Source: Saprospiraceae bacterium
Lineage (GTDB): Bacteria; Bacteroidota; Bacteroidia; Chitinophagales; Saprospiraceae
Assembly (NCBI GenBank): GCA_016717105.1
Contig: JADKGF010000052.1
Coordinates: 52,484 to 116,483 of the forward strand
Length of the DNA stretch: 64,000 nt
Direction of reading: 5' to 3'
Part shown: piece after piece, positions 8,944 to 19,139 of the stretch
Numbering within the stretch: the first letter of the stretch is position 1
Layout: every line of letters begins with the position of its first letter
The notes under the pieces: model-generated
The model's input: the letters and a program-made list of their open reading frames with translations, nothing else
Databases searched by the model: none
What the model was told of the DNA's origin: nothing
Translations under genes and position numbers: made by a program

Positions 8944-11900
8944 TTAAAATTGAATATTAAGGTTAAACCCAAAACTTCTTGAAGGAGGTGTTTGAGATGA
9001 TTCTACTCCAATAATATTTTGTGCTACAGTACAGGTCCATTTACCTCTGGATCTCCAAAAGTATTGTTTTTATCAAGCCAAAACTTAAGATTTCTTGCAT
9101 ATAATCCTAATGAGGCACGACCAATTCTCAAACTATTGGTAAATGAAGTTGGAATATCATATGTCAATCCAACATCTCTTAATTTGACAAAACCGCCATC
9201 AAGCACATTTCTACCAGAATTACCATCATCTAAGTAAGCATTAGCAATTGTAGGAATTGTGTTTGGGGCATAAGTGACTACACCATTTGCATCAGTTACG
9301 GCCACAACACTATTAGGTATGATAAATGGCTTTCTATCACCAATTAAAGTAGTTACAGCTGTTCCGTTAAACTCTTGTAAAACTTGGTAGTTGAATATAT
9401 TTGGCCACCTTTTCTAACATCAAACAATACATTAATACTGAAGTTTTTGTAACCAATTTTAGAAGTCAAACCACCCATCCAATCTGGTTGAACGTTGCCT
9501 ATTGCACCTAATGTGGATGAATATACGGGTAATCCACCTGCAACGATTGGGTTGCCATTAGGGTCAAAAGTAGCTATCTGACCTTTCCAAGTACCATATG
9601 GCTTACCTTCTTCAGCTACTAATGTCACACCTCTTCCAGTATCGAACATTACTAATTCATCTGTTTCATCAGATATTTTGACAACTTTGTTTGTATTTTC
9701 GCAAAAGATACCCCAATGTCAAATCTAAAGCCAGTTGGTGATGTAAAAGGCTTATAATTCAAACTTACTTCAAGTCCTTTGTTGGTGATTTGTCCCACAT
9801 TTTTAGGTGTATTACCAAAACCAGAAGAAGAAGGTAAGCTAACAACAACTATTTGATTATTGTGGTTAGATGAATAATACGTGTAGGCAAGTGTCAATTT
9901 ATCACTAAAAAATCCTGCATCAACACCCAATTCCAATGTTGTGGTTAATTCTGGTTTAAGATTCGGATTACCAATTTGATTTCCTTTTGAAAACCTGTTT
10001 GGCCGTTTAGAGGAAAGTTAATATCATAAATATCACCATTAGCCACTGCAACAGGGTTACCTTGGTAAACAGATTGCAATAAATAATTTCCTGCATCTTT
10101 ACCTGTAGTTCCATAACTGGCTCTCGCGTTTAAGTAATTCAAATTTGTATTATCAAGATTAAGTATTTCAGATAAAACTGCCGAAGCTCCTATAGCTTGA
10201 TAAAAGAAAGACTGATTGGCAACAGGCAAAGTAGATGAATAATCCTTTCTTGCTGAATATTCAAGAAAAACTTTGTTTTCATAATTCAATCCTGCATTTC
10301 CTAAAAATCCCATTATTCTATATTTACTATCATTTTGGGAAGCTTTGGGCTGATTAAGGGAATTTCCTAAATTATATATTCCAGGAACCACTAATCCACC
10401 TTGCGTTTCAGCTGTAAGTTGAGAAGTTGTTCTATCAAAAAAATTGTATCCAAGTGTTGTATTTAGATTCCATTTCCCATCTGAATCCAATGCCGTTTCA
10501 TATGAAGCGGTAGCTGTCAAGTCTAAATTTCTTGTATTCAGATCTCTTCTAAGATACGCTCCAGAACTCTTTTGTCTATTTTCCCTCTCAACAAGTCTAA
10601 GATTGTCTTCCCAGATCAAATGATTTTCGTATTTAAACTGTGGAGTGGTTTGATTAATTTCAGTACCCACTATATTTGCACCTAATCTAGTATTTATGTT
10701 AAACCCTTTGAATAATTTATAATTCAAAGAAAAATTACCTAAAAGGTTATTTATCTTACCATTATTTGTGTATTCATTAGCGATGAAATATGGATTCACT
10801 GTGTAAGTACCGTAATATCCACCAAAGCTATGGAACGGATTATTATAATCACGAAGCTCATTATAAGGTATGTTTACAGGACTTTGAAGAGCACTTGCAT
10901 ACGCATTTTGACCTTCAAATGCTCGTGAACCTTCTTGTGTTGTATTTTGATTAATATTGGCATAAGTTATACCAAACTCTGAACTTAGTTTTTCAGTGAA
11001 TTTGGCAGTTGCTCTTAATGTTACGTTATTTCTATTATAATCTGTATTATCTAAAATACCTTTTTTGAAAGGTATTACCATAAGATGCATAATATGTAAA
11101 TCCTTCATTTCCTCCAGATAGTGCAATATTATTTGTGTTAGTACGTCCAGTTCTGAATAAATTTTCTAGCTGATTTGGCACAGCAGAATAAGGACGAGAA
11201 AGATATTCCAATTTACCATCATTATCAGTATCAATTGGGCTTGTCCATGGCCTCACTACTCCATCAAATGCAGGTCCCCAAGAAAAATTTTCACCTGAAT
11301 CGTAATTAGTTGTGCCATCAGGATTAATAAGACCTTGACCAAATTTGTCTTGTCTTTGCATCAATACGTATGCTTTTTCCATTGATGAAGAAGTACTGAA
11401 AGTAATTTTTGGTTTACCTTTCGCTCCCTTTTTAGTAGTATAAAGTACCACTCCAGATGCGCCTCTAGATCCGTAAAGCGATGTTGCTGATGGGCCTTTA
11501 AGTACTGTTACGGACTCGATATCATTTGGATTTAGGTCATTAGATCTATTTCCATCATCAGAATATCCACCTTCACTTGAGCCAATTCCTCCTATAGATG
11601 AATTGTTGTCAATAGGAATTCCATCTACAACAATTAATGCATTGTTATTTCCGGTTAATGATGCTTCAGCTCTTAGAACTATTTTGCTCGATGCTCCTAC
11701 AGAACCCGAACCTGTGGTAATTCTTACACCCGCAGTTTTACCCCTAAGTGCTTCCAAAGTATTCTTATTCGGCAAGGCCATCAAATCGTCTGACTTTACA
11801 GTTTGATTTGCATATGCAACACTTCGTGCATTCCTGTTGGTTCCAAGCCCGGTGATTACCACCTCATCTAAAAGCTTACCTTCTGCCATTTGAATATTGA

Positions 11901-12168
11901 CAACACTTTGATCACCTATGGCAATCTCCTGCGTTTCATATCCAGTATAGCTAAAAATTAATGTCGTTCCTTCCGCAGGAACTGACAATTGGAACATTCC
12001 GTCAACATCCGTAATTGTACCCACACCGGTGGCTTCCTTTACGACAACATTTGCTCCGATGACCGCTTCTCCGGCAGCGTCCGTCACTTTGCCGGAAACG
12101 GTCCTTTGTCCATAAGTTAAACTTATACTTCCAAAGAGTACAAGCAACATAAATAAGACTTGTTTCAT
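8944..12168 (-). CDS. SusC/RagA-family TonB-dependent outer membrane receptor (five frameshifts)
   Basis: Six collinear reading frames on one strand together make one receptor of about 1,075 codons, the normal SusC length. They are a signal peptide, a carboxypeptidase-D-like regulatory domain (GKVTDAAGEAVIGANVVV), the plug (DEVVITGLGTNRN ... ALRGKTAGVRI ... IVVDGIPID), the barrel with NPNLKPE, and a C-terminus SRSFGFNLNIQF read in a third frame to the TAA at 8946-8944. Breaks lie near 11050-11126, 9937-10000, 9650, 9306-9352 and 9024. At about 9990 adding one A to an AAAA run restores QKGNQIGNPNLKPE. It imports the SusD-bound ligand using TonB energy. It is first in the operon. Confidence 0.9.
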
Positions 12169-12232
12169 ACTAAAAATTGTTTTGTTAGATAATAAGTTAA
12201 TAAATAATAAATGCTTAAAGCACTTGAAATTG

Positions 12233-12240
12233 CAAATATA
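12233..12240 (-). promoter_or_regulatory. -7 promoter element upstream of susC
   Basis: On the minus strand the sequence reads TATATTTG, matching the Bacteroidota -7 consensus TAnnTTTG, 65 bases before the susC ATG. No convincing TTG -33 element is present at the usual spacing. The rest of the 12169-12450 gap is AT-rich and holds only the hpf terminator. Confidence 0.5.
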
Positions 12241-12391
12241 AACTCTTAGTTTATGTTTTTAAACATTTTATTAATAATTGTTTAACGTTTACTTAACAAA
12301 GAACGCTGCCAAAAATGAAAATTTAAAACACATATAATTATTCTTACTATTTAAATTATTAATATTGAGTGGTATTTGACAGGCCATGGAC

Positions 12392-12427
12392 AAAAAAAAG
12401 GGAATCCACCTTTTCGTGAATCCCCTT
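12392..12427 (-). terminator. Rho-independent terminator of hpf
   Basis: On the minus strand a 12-bp stem (two G-U pairs) forms between 12427-12416 and 12409-12398, with a 6-base loop followed by eight T residues. It lies 24 bases after the hpf stop codon. Confidence 0.82.
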
Positions 12428-12450
12428 AATTAAATTTAACTTTTTTTTCT

Positions 12451-12753
12451 CTATCTCGCCTCTTTTGCCTTTGTGTTTATTCTTTTTAATTGTCTTTTTA
12501 TTACTTCTAAGGCATCATCAAACGAAGATTCAAATGTTTTGTCGCTATTGGACGCAATCAATGTACTACCTGGAACATTCATTTTTACCTCTATCACTTT
12601 GTCCTTAACAGTACCTGAATTTTCCAATTTCATATATACAGTGGTCTGGAGGATTTTGGGGTGAAATTTTATCAATTTTTGAAGTTTTTCATTGATATAC
12701 TCCTTCAACTTGTTATCTGCAGCAAAATGAACTGCCTGAAATGTTACATGCAT
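12451..12753 (-). CDS. hpf: Ribosome hibernation-promoting factor / RaiA family
   Basis: This 100-residue protein starts MHVTFQAVHFAADNKLKEYINEKLQKL and has the beta-alpha-beta-beta-beta-alpha pattern of the short HPF/RaiA family, ending in a basic helix DALEVIKRQLKRINTKAKEAR. These proteins bind the decoding centre of the 30S subunit and keep ribosomes inactive in slow growth. The length fits the short form without the C-terminal dimerisation domain. It sits downstream of xerC, as in many Bacteroidota, and ends at a good terminator. Confidence 0.9.
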   Translation of the reverse strand: MHVTFQAVHFAADNKLKEYINEKLQKLIKFHPKILQTTVYMKLENSGTVKDKVIEVKMNVPGSTLIASNSDKTFESSFDDALEVIKRQLKRINTKAKEAR

Positions 12754-12841
12754 AATTCAAAAATTTTATGATTACTGAATATTTTTTAATATTTATTTTT
12801 TTATACTATTATAACGAATTAACAAATCATTTGGTTTTTAT

Positions 12842-13779
12842 TTAATGGGTTTTATTTTCAGATTTTGGGTGTGCTTTCCGATATGCCTCTTTCAGCTTAG
12901 TAATACTATTATGTGTATATACTTGGGTAGCTGCAAGATTTACATGCCCAAGGATTTCTTTTATTGCATTCAAATCTGCACCTCTGTCCAGCATATGTGT
13001 TGCAAATGAATGTCGCAAAACATGGGGACTTTTTTTGGTGAGTGATGTTACTGGCGCCAATTTTCGACTTACAATCTGGTGAACAAGTCTCGGATAAATC
13101 GGCATACCTTTGGCGGTTAGCAAAAGAGTCGGATTACTTCCAAATCCAGCTTCTGTTCTTCCAGTCAAATAGGTGTTATAGGTATCTATCATTTCTTCTG
13201 TCAATGGAATACTTCTTACTTTGTTTCCTTTTCCTACTACTCGCATTTCTTTCCGAAACAAATTAAAATCATCAACCTTAAGATTAACAAGCTCCCCACG
13301 ACGAATACCTGTACTATATAGCAATGTAATAATGAAAGTATCTCTGATTTCAACAAAAGGATTATCAGATTCATCAGAAATCAAATTTGGTTCCAATAGC
13401 CTTCCTATATTCGCATCTTGTACAGTTACAGGCAAGCGTTTGGGTTTTTGGGCGCAAGAATCTTCAACATTGGATTTATAGAAACAAAGGACTTCCTTAA
13501 CATCCATTTATAGAATGACCTCAATGCCGAAATTTTTCTATTTACAGATACATTACTTATACCCTGCGTCATGAGTGAAACAATCCAACTGCGAATATGC
13601 GTACTTTGGATATTGGCCACTTCAAAGATCTCAAAATCATTCTCGCAATAGTTCAAAAATCCCGAAATATCATTTTCATAAGAAATACAAGTGTGGTGGC
13701 TGTATTTCTTCTCTACCTTCAGGTATGAGATAAATGATGTAAATAAGTCAGAAAGCTTCACATGTGAAAATTTATACAC
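12842..13779 (-). CDS. xerC: Tyrosine recombinase XerC/XerD (one frameshift)
   Basis: Two overlapping frames join to about 312 residues. The N-terminal SAM-like core-binding domain (HVKLSDLFTSFISYLKVEKKYS ... RKISALRSFYKWMLRK) is in the 13779 frame. The catalytic domain is in the second frame, with Arg in GIRRGEL, Lys in VGKGNKVR, HVLRHSFATHM, GHVNLAATQ and the nucleophile Tyr in VYTH. Restoring one A in the AAAAA run near 13450 turns the junction into ILAPKKPKRLPV. The conserved place beside hpf and the absence of phage genes or att sites point to the chromosomal dimer-resolution enzyme rather than a mobile-element integrase. Confidence 0.88.
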
Positions 13780-13863
13780 AAATTAAATATTTTTATAATA
13801 TGTCTCCAAATTTTTTTAGATATTTTTTAAAATTATTTTATATTTACAAAAAATATAGTCAAT

Positions 13864-14421
13864 ATGCTAGTTTCTGCTATCAAACAATTTACTTATTACA
13901 AACAATTGTCAGATAAAGCCATCAATCAAATCAAAGAAGAAGGACTCTTCCACCAATTTCATAATAATGACAATAGTATCGCCATTATTATGAAGCATAT
14001 GGCTGGAAATATGAAATCAAGATGGACAAATATTTTCACAGAAGATGGCGAAAAACCATGGAGAAATCGAGATTCAGAATTTGAGTCATCGTTCAAAACA
14101 AAAGATGAATGTATCTTGGTGTGGGAATCAGGATGGAAAATTTTGTTCGATACACTTGGATCTTTGCAGGAATCTGATTTGGATCGGATCATTTACATTC
14201 GCAATGAAGGGATGACTGTCAGTGACGCTATCTTACGACAAATGTGTCATTATAGTTATCATTGCGGGCAAATTGTATTCAAATGTAAGCAGTTGGCGGA
14301 AGAAAACTGGATAAGCCTTTCGATTCCAAAAAACAAATCCGCAGATTATAATTTTAAAAAATTTGATCAGATCAGGGAAGAAAAACACTATTTGGATAGC
14401 TTGCTCGAAGAAGGAAGTTGA
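13864..14421 (+). CDS. DUF1572 / DinB-superfamily protein
   Basis: The 185-residue protein has the DinB four-helix pattern. Potential metal-binding histidines lie in IIMKHMAGNMKSRW and MCHYSYHCGQIVF, and a WRNRDSEFE segment is typical of DUF1572. DinB-fold proteins include thiol transferases, for example bacillithiol S-transferases. That would agree with bshC elsewhere in this window, but a thiol-transfer role here is inference. It is divergent from xerC and a 77-base gap precedes the next gene on the same strand. Confidence 0.75.
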   Translation: MLVSAIKQFTYYKQLSDKAINQIKEEGLFHQFHNNDNSIAIIMKHMAGNMKSRWTNIFTEDGEKPWRNRDSEFESSFKTKDECILVWESGWKILFDTLGSLQESDLDRIIYIRNEGMTVSDAILRQMCHYSYHCGQIVFKCKQLAEENWISLSIPKNKSADYNFKKFDQIREEKHYLDSLLEEGS

Positions 14422-14461
14422 GTATTTTGTCCTTTGATTTCATTACTCGATAGACAAAAAC

Positions 14462-14469
14462 TATCTTTG
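14462..14469 (+). promoter_or_regulatory. -7 promoter element before the methyltransferase gene
   Basis: TATCTTTG matches TAnnTTTG. A TTTG at 14433-14436 lies 25 bases upstream, slightly longer than the usual spacing. The ATG follows 28 bases downstream. Confidence 0.5.
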
Positions 14470-14497
14470 CAGTTCAATAAACAAAACAAAGGCCTTC

Positions 14498-15394
14498 ATG
14501 TCCGAAATCCATACAAATCATTGCACAGCTTGTCTTTCAAGTGATACTAATTTTTATTTAAATATCAAAGATCATTCTATTTCTGGTGAAGATTTTATAA
14601 TTAATGAATGTAACAACTGCGGGTTTAGGTTTACTTCAAATCCACCAGAAGAGATAGCATGCGGGAAGTATTACCAAAGTGAAAATTACATATCGCACTC
14701 AGATACAAAGACTGGCACAATCTCCAAAGTTTACCATTGGGTGAGAAATGTCATGCTGGGCCGAAAATATCACTTGCTCCAATCACTGGATGCCAACAGA
14801 AATTTGCTCGATGTAGGATCAGGAACTGGGTATTTTCCAGACTTCATGCAGAAAAAAGGTTATAATGTGATAGGCATAGAAGTAGATGATACAGCTAGAA
14901 ATTACAGTATCTCAAAGTTTGGTCTAAATGTATTAAGTCCTAATCAACTCAAAAACAAAGAAATAAAATCAACTTTTGGGTTTATTACGCTTTGGCACGT
15001 TTTGGAACATTTGTACAATCCAGATGAATATATGAGTCTTTTCAGCGAATTGTTGGATGCTAATGGATATCTGATCATCGCTGTACCAAACCACCAAAGT
15101 CATGATGCAAAAACCTACAAGGATTTTTGGGCAGCATATGATGTTCCGAGACATTTGTGGCATTTTAGTCCTAAGTCGCTTGAAGTATTTGCTGAAAGAA
15201 ATGGATTCAAACTGATCAAAAAGGAATTAATGCCTTTTGATCCATTTTACAATTCGTTATTAAGCGAGAAGTATAAGGCTGGCATTTTACAGTTTATTTC
15301 AGGATTATTTACAGGTTTGATAGCACTGATCAAAGGCTATTTAAATGTCGATCACGCCAGTTCTATTATATATATACTCCAGAAAAAGGCTTAA
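14498..15394 (+). CDS. Zinc-ribbon class I SAM-dependent methyltransferase
   Basis: The 298-residue protein begins with a four-cysteine zinc-ribbon-like pair (C9, C12 and C38, C41). SAM motif I LLDVGSGTG is at 103-111 and an acidic IGIEVDD motif II follows. WHVLEHLYNPDEY is the usual motif IV-like region of the Methyltransf_23/12 group. Such proteins often modify sugars or small metabolites in cell-surface synthesis. A possible C-terminal hydrophobic helix (GLFTGLIALIKGYL) may associate with membrane. The substrate is not identifiable. It is convergent with nnr, with only five bases between stops. Confidence 0.8.
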   Translation: MSEIHTNHCTACLSSDTNFYLNIKDHSISGEDFIINECNNCGFRFTSNPPEEIACGKYYQSENYISHSDTKTGTISKVYHWVRNVMLGRKYHLLQSLDANRNLLDVGSGTGYFPDFMQKKGYNVIGIEVDDTARNYSISKFGLNVLSPNQLKNKEIKSTFGFITLWHVLEHLYNPDEYMSLFSELLDANGYLIIAVPNHQSHDAKTYKDFWAAYDVPRHLWHFSPKSLEVFAERNGFKLIKKELMPFDPFYNSLLSEKYKAGILQFISGLFTGLIALIKGYLNVDHASSIIYILQKKA

Positions 15395-15399
15395 TAAGT

Positions 15400-16902
15400 T
15401 TAAGCAAACCCAGCAACCGATTTAAAGGCAGCGCCAAGATTATCGATGATATCGCTTGCGCAAAGGCTTTCATGACTTTGCTTATCTAAAGCTACATCTC
15501 CAGCCAATCCATGTACATAAACACCTAGAATGGCAGCATTTTTCGGATCATACCCTTGTGCCAATAATGCTGTAATAATACCTGTGAGCACGTCACCAGA
15601 GCCTGCGGTAGCCATACCTGGATTTCCTGTTGAATTGATATATTCTTTGCCACAAGCTGTATATATTCTCGTATGCGCGCCTTTCAGAACAATGTGTAGT
15701 TTATGTTTTATTGCCATAGTTCTGGCCAAGTCAAATTTGGCTATATCAGTTTCTGTCCTTCCAAATAATCGTTCAAATTCCTTCGGATGCGGTGTAATGA
15801 TACTATATGGTGGCATTACTTCCAACAAATCTCTATTCAATGCAATGATATTAATGGCATCTGCATCGATGACCATCGGTTGCTTATTATTTTTTAATAA
15901 GTTTTCAAATGCCTCGATGGTCTTTTCTGCCATTCCGAGCCCAGGGCCAATTCCTATTGTAAAAGTAGATAAATCCAAATCTAGCACATCAAAACAATCA
16001 TCACCAGATAAGCAGCTCATGGCTTCGGGAACGAAGTTGATTAAGGCATTCTGTCCAATAGCTGGAATATATGCCGTAACAAGACCAACACCAGATCTTA
16101 AACATGATTTTGTTGTTAGTAAACTCGCACCTATTTTCCCTTTGCTTCCAGAAATAATGGCTGCATGTCCAAAATTACCTTTATGTTGATATTTCGTTCG
16201 ATACTTGTAAATATTTGAAATTTCTTTCGAATCTATATAAAATATTTCAGTTTCAAGTTCATCTAGATATTTTGGCAATAAGCCAATATCACCCACAATC
16301 CATTTAGGACAATACATATAATTCGAACGTAAAAAGAAACTTTGTTTGGGAATCTGAAAAGTAAATGTGACATCTGCACAAATAGAAGATCCAATTGCTT
16401 CGCCTTCAGAAGGAAGCCCTGATGGAATGTCTATGGAGATTTTTGTATTCATTAACTGATTGATTTCCATAATAATATATTTCAGAAATCCATCGACTGG
16501 TTTATTAATACCTGTACCCAAAAGTGCATCAACAATAATTCCTGAAGGCTGAATTTTGGGCATTAAATTTTCAATAAAATTAACTTCTACATCTCCCAGT
16601 CCTTCTAATCTGTGTAGATTCTCGGTAAAATCGGTGGTATCACTGTTGGCAAATTTAAAAATAAACACATGCACTTCATAAAAACGATCTCTCAGCAGTC
16701 TTGCTATAGCGAGGCCGTCTCCACCATTGTTGCCATTACCACAAAATATTAAAATTGGAATGCTGGTATCCTTGTAATTAGAGACAAACCATTGCACAAA
16801 GCTTAATGAAGCTCTTTCCATCAAATCGATTGACAATATAGGTTCATTTTTGATTGTAAATTGATCCCATTCTTTGATTTGTTTTCCGGTAAGGAGCTTC
16901 AT
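15400..16902 (-). CDS. nnr: Bifunctional NAD(P)HX epimerase / ADP-dependent NAD(P)HX dehydratase
   Basis: The 500-residue protein has both halves of the NAD(P)HX repair enzyme. The N-terminal epimerase domain has CGNGNNGGDGLAIAR near residues 54-68. The C-terminal dehydratase of the ribokinase-like fold has GIGPGLG, VIDADAIN, TPHPKEFERL and GNPGMATAGSGDVLTG near 426-441. It restores hydrated NADH and NADPH in the cytoplasm. Length is standard for the fusion. It lies downstream of the Hsp15-like and ppk2 genes on the same strand, with 31 bases to the former. Confidence 0.95.
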   Translation of the reverse strand: MKLLTGKQIKEWDQFTIKNEPILSIDLMERASLSFVQWFVSNYKDTSIPILIFCGNGNNGGDGLAIARLLRDRFYEVHVFIFKFANSDTTDFTENLHRLEGLGDVEVNFIENLMPKIQPSGIIVDALLGTGINKPVDGFLKYIIMEINQLMNTKISIDIPSGLPSEGEAIGSSICADVTFTFQIPKQSFFLRSNYMYCPKWIVGDIGLLPKYLDELETEIFYIDSKEISNIYKYRTKYQHKGNFGHAAIISGSKGKIGASLLTTKSCLRSGVGLVTAYIPAIGQNALINFVPEAMSCLSGDDCFDVLDLDLSTFTIGIGPGLGMAEKTIEAFENLLKNNKQPMVIDADAINIIALNRDLLEVMPPYSIITPHPKEFERLFGRTETDIAKFDLARTMAIKHKLHIVLKGAHTRIYTACGKEYINSTGNPGMATAGSGDVLTGIITALLAQGYDPKNAAILGVYVHGLAGDVALDKQSHESLCASDIIDNLGAAFKSVAGFA

Positions 16903-16933
16903 AACTTCAGATTAAGCAAATTTTCTGGTCAAA

Positions 16934-17350
16934 TTACAAACCTTCATCATCTTCGTCAAAATACATGTCTTTGAATTCGTCAATCTCACGTCTGTCCTTT
17001 TTGGTAGGTCGGCCTTCTCCCCTATCTCTGAATTCAGCTCCTGCTTTTCCTGCAAACCAGTCTCTGTATTTATTGAGTTCATCAGCAGGCGTCAAATCGT
17101 CGAAACAAGGTGCTGCCAAGACAGCCGAAACCCGTTTTTCAAGCAATTGATTTACCTTGAATATAAGATTAAAACCATTTTTTTTCACTTCTATGGTCTC
17201 TCCAACTATGATCAGGTAAGAAGGCTTGAGTGAATGACCATTCAGTTTGATTTTTCCAGCTTTACAAGCATCCGTGGCCATGGTTCTGGACTTAAAAAGT
17301 CTCACAGCCCAAAGCCATTTGTCCAATCTTACTTTATTTAGGTCACCCAT
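16934..17350 (-). CDS. S4-domain RNA-binding protein, Hsp15 (HslR) family
   Basis: The 138-residue protein starts with an S4 domain (VRLDKWLWAVRLFKSRTMATDACKAGKIKLNG, then YLIIVGETIEVKK). The C-terminal tail is charged and reads GEGRPTKKDRREIDEF, as in Hsp15-type proteins. In E. coli Hsp15 binds 50S subunits carrying stalled nascent chains. Its start overlaps the end of ppk2 by eight bases, so they are translationally coupled. Confidence 0.88.
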   Translation of the reverse strand: MGDLNKVRLDKWLWAVRLFKSRTMATDACKAGKIKLNGHSLKPSYLIIVGETIEVKKNGFNLIFKVNQLLEKRVSAVLAAPCFDDLTPADELNKYRDWFAGKAGAEFRDRGEGRPTKKDRREIDEFKDMYFDEDDEGL

Positions 17351-18092
17351 TGGATTTTTCGAGCAGTGGCAATTTTGGATTTATATTTTCGAGTGTATCC
17401 AAGACCACTTTGGCAATAAAATAATTTCTATACCAACGCTTGTCACTCGGAGCGATATGCCAAGGTATGGAACTATTATTTATGGCATATTCATAACATC
17501 TCATATACTCATCCCAATGATCATTTTCTTCCCAATCCGCCGCTTTGTGCTTCCAGTTTTTTGCAGGATCATCTATTCTTTCTTGCAATTTTTCTTGCTG
17601 TCTTTCTGGCGAAATATGCATATAAAATTTAAGAACTCTTGTATTATTGTCATATTGCAACAATTCTTCGAAGGCATTGATAGATTTCATTCTTTTCTCT
17701 GCCTTTTCATCATCAATCCATTTATGCACGCGTTGTATGAGAATATCCTCGTATTGCGACCTATTGAAGATCATGATATTTCCTTTTAACGGTGTTTTGC
17801 GGCTTATTCTCCAAAGAAAATCATGGGCAAATTCTTCTTCAGTAGGCTTCTTGAAAGCAAATGTATCGATGCCCGAAGGATTACAATCAGCAAATACGGT
17901 TTTTATGGTGCCATCTTTACCGCTGGCGTCCATACCTTGCAAGATGACGAGCAGACTTTGTTTGCCTTCAGCATATAATTTGTGTTGCAGTTCACCGATT
18001 TTAATGACCATATCGATGGTCTTTGCTTCTATTTTCTTTTTCTTAAAATCCTCTGGTGGTAAAGTTGAGATTTGCGCTAATTTTACAGACAT
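17343..18092 (-). CDS. ppk2: PPK2-family polyphosphate:nucleotide phosphotransferase
   Basis: The 249-residue single-domain protein has the Walker A GMDASGKDG at 53-61, the following KTVFADCNPSG, and a Walker B-like IFNRSQYEDILIQRV with the basic lid residues used to grip polyphosphate. One-domain PPK2 enzymes move phosphate between polyphosphate and nucleotides. The EKHIxxF-type features cannot decide between the AMP-, ADP- or dual-specific classes with certainty. The context with nnr suggests nucleotide and energy-cofactor maintenance. Confidence 0.9.
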   Translation of the reverse strand: MSVKLAQISTLPPEDFKKKKIEAKTIDMVIKIGELQHKLYAEGKQSLLVILQGMDASGKDGTIKTVFADCNPSGIDTFAFKKPTEEEFAHDFLWRISRKTPLKGNIMIFNRSQYEDILIQRVHKWIDDEKAEKRMKSINAFEELLQYDNNTRVLKFYMHISPERQQEKLQERIDDPAKNWKHKAADWEENDHWDEYMRCYEYAINNSSIPWHIAPSDKRWYRNYFIAKVVLDTLENINPKLPLLEKSNG

Positions 18093-18129
18093 ACTTTATT
18101 GTCGATTATTTAAATATTTGTTGATTATG

Positions 18130-19050
18130 TTATTTTAGACGATTCCTTTTGACCATATAGTTTTGAAGGACAGGTATAAAACCATCTTGGATATCAGCTT
18201 CAATAAATTCGATTTTATATTGAAGACATTTCATTTTCAGTTCATTTTTATATTGCATGACTTTTTCCACATACAAATCTTTTACTTGGTTGTGTTGTAA
18301 TTTAATCTCTTCCCCTGACTCCATATCCACAAAAAGATACGGTCTATTTTCATATTCAAAAGCCAATTCGTGTTTTCGATCAGTCACATGAAACAACAAA
18401 ACTTCATGTTTTGCATATTTCAAATGTTGTAATGCAGCAAACAAGTCATCGGTATCGTCACCGCTATCAAACATATCACTAAATATGATAACCAATGATC
18501 GTCTATGAATACTGTCTGCAAGCTGATGCAAGGCTTTTGCTGTGGATGTTGTTTTTTGTATTTGCGTATCCTTGATCAATCCATCAAGATAGGATAAAAG
18601 CAATCTGTAATGTGAAGTTGCCGACCTGCATTTGGTATGAATGCGCACATCATTATCAAATACACTCAATCCAAAAGCATCTCTTTGTTTTTTCAACAAG
18701 TTCATGATGGATGCACCAGCAAGTGCAGAAAATTGCAATTTGTTGATTCCCTTACCGTTATCTGACTCAGGAAAATACATTGAAGATGAAGTATCTATAA
18801 TAATCTGACAACGAAGGTTGGTTTCTTCTTCAAATTTTTTGGTAAACATCTTGTCAGAACGTGCATAGACTTTCCAATCAATATCTTTGGTGGACTCACC
18901 CGGATTATACAATCTATGCTCTGCAAACTCCACAGAAAACCCGTGAAACGGACTTTTGTGGAGACCGATAATAAAACCTTCAACTACTTGTTGTGCTAAA
19001 AGTTCAATGTTTTCAATCTGCCTGACATCAAAATTATCAAAAAAACTCAT
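18130..19050 (-). CDS. DUF58 family protein with vWA-like fold
   Basis: The 306-residue protein has the DUF58 core YNPGESTKDIDWKVYARSD and the MIDAS-like DTSSSM motif in IIDTSSSMYFPES, with later SDMFDSGDD. DUF58 proteins are usually beside a MoxR AAA ATPase and other vWA proteins in a maturation or assembly system. Here no MoxR gene is adjacent, which is unusual. It is the upstream member of the run toward nnr, with its own promoter-like element at 19069-19076. Confidence 0.85.
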   Translation of the reverse strand: MSFFDNFDVRQIENIELLAQQVVEGFIIGLHKSPFHGFSVEFAEHRLYNPGESTKDIDWKVYARSDKMFTKKFEEETNLRCQIIIDTSSSMYFPESDNGKGINKLQFSALAGASIMNLLKKQRDAFGLSVFDNDVRIHTKCRSATSHYRLLLSYLDGLIKDTQIQKTTSTAKALHQLADSIHRRSLVIIFSDMFDSGDDTDDLFAALQHLKYAKHEVLLFHVTDRKHELAFEYENRPYLFVDMESGEEIKLQHNQVKDLYVEKVMQYKNELKMKCLQYKIEFIEADIQDGFIPVLQNYMVKRNRLK

Positions 19051-19068
19051 TGTCTTTCATTAGAAACG

Positions 19069-19076
19069 CAAAGATA
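19069..19076 (-). promoter_or_regulatory. -7 promoter element for the DUF58 gene
   Basis: The minus strand reads TATCTTTG, 18 bases before the ATG at 19050, so the leader would be very short. It abuts the thioredoxin terminator. No TTG at standard spacing is seen. Confidence 0.45.
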
Positions 19077-19078
19077 AT

Positions 19079-19112
19079 AAAAAAACTCCTGCTACAATAA
19101 CGGAACAGGAGC
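19079..19112 (-). terminator. Rho-independent terminator of trxA
   Basis: On the minus strand a stem of GCTCCTG (19112-19106) and CAGGAGT (19091-19085) has a 14-base loop and is followed by a T run of seven. It lies 28 bases after the thioredoxin stop. Confidence 0.78.
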
Positions 19113-19139
19113 TTTGATTGTAAGTGACTATCAAATAAA

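Noticed and set aside
8944..12168. SusC pieces as separate genes or as phase-variable receptor
   Set aside because: All pieces are collinear and together make one normal-length receptor; the same kind of break is found in essential genes, so sequence error is more likely.
12842..13779. Integrase of a mobile element
   Set aside because: Housekeeping XerC/D features, position beside hpf, no phage or transfer genes and no att repeats.
15530..16189. Long plus-strand ORF of 219 codons
   Set aside because: It lies wholly antisense within nnr, whose product is unmistakable.
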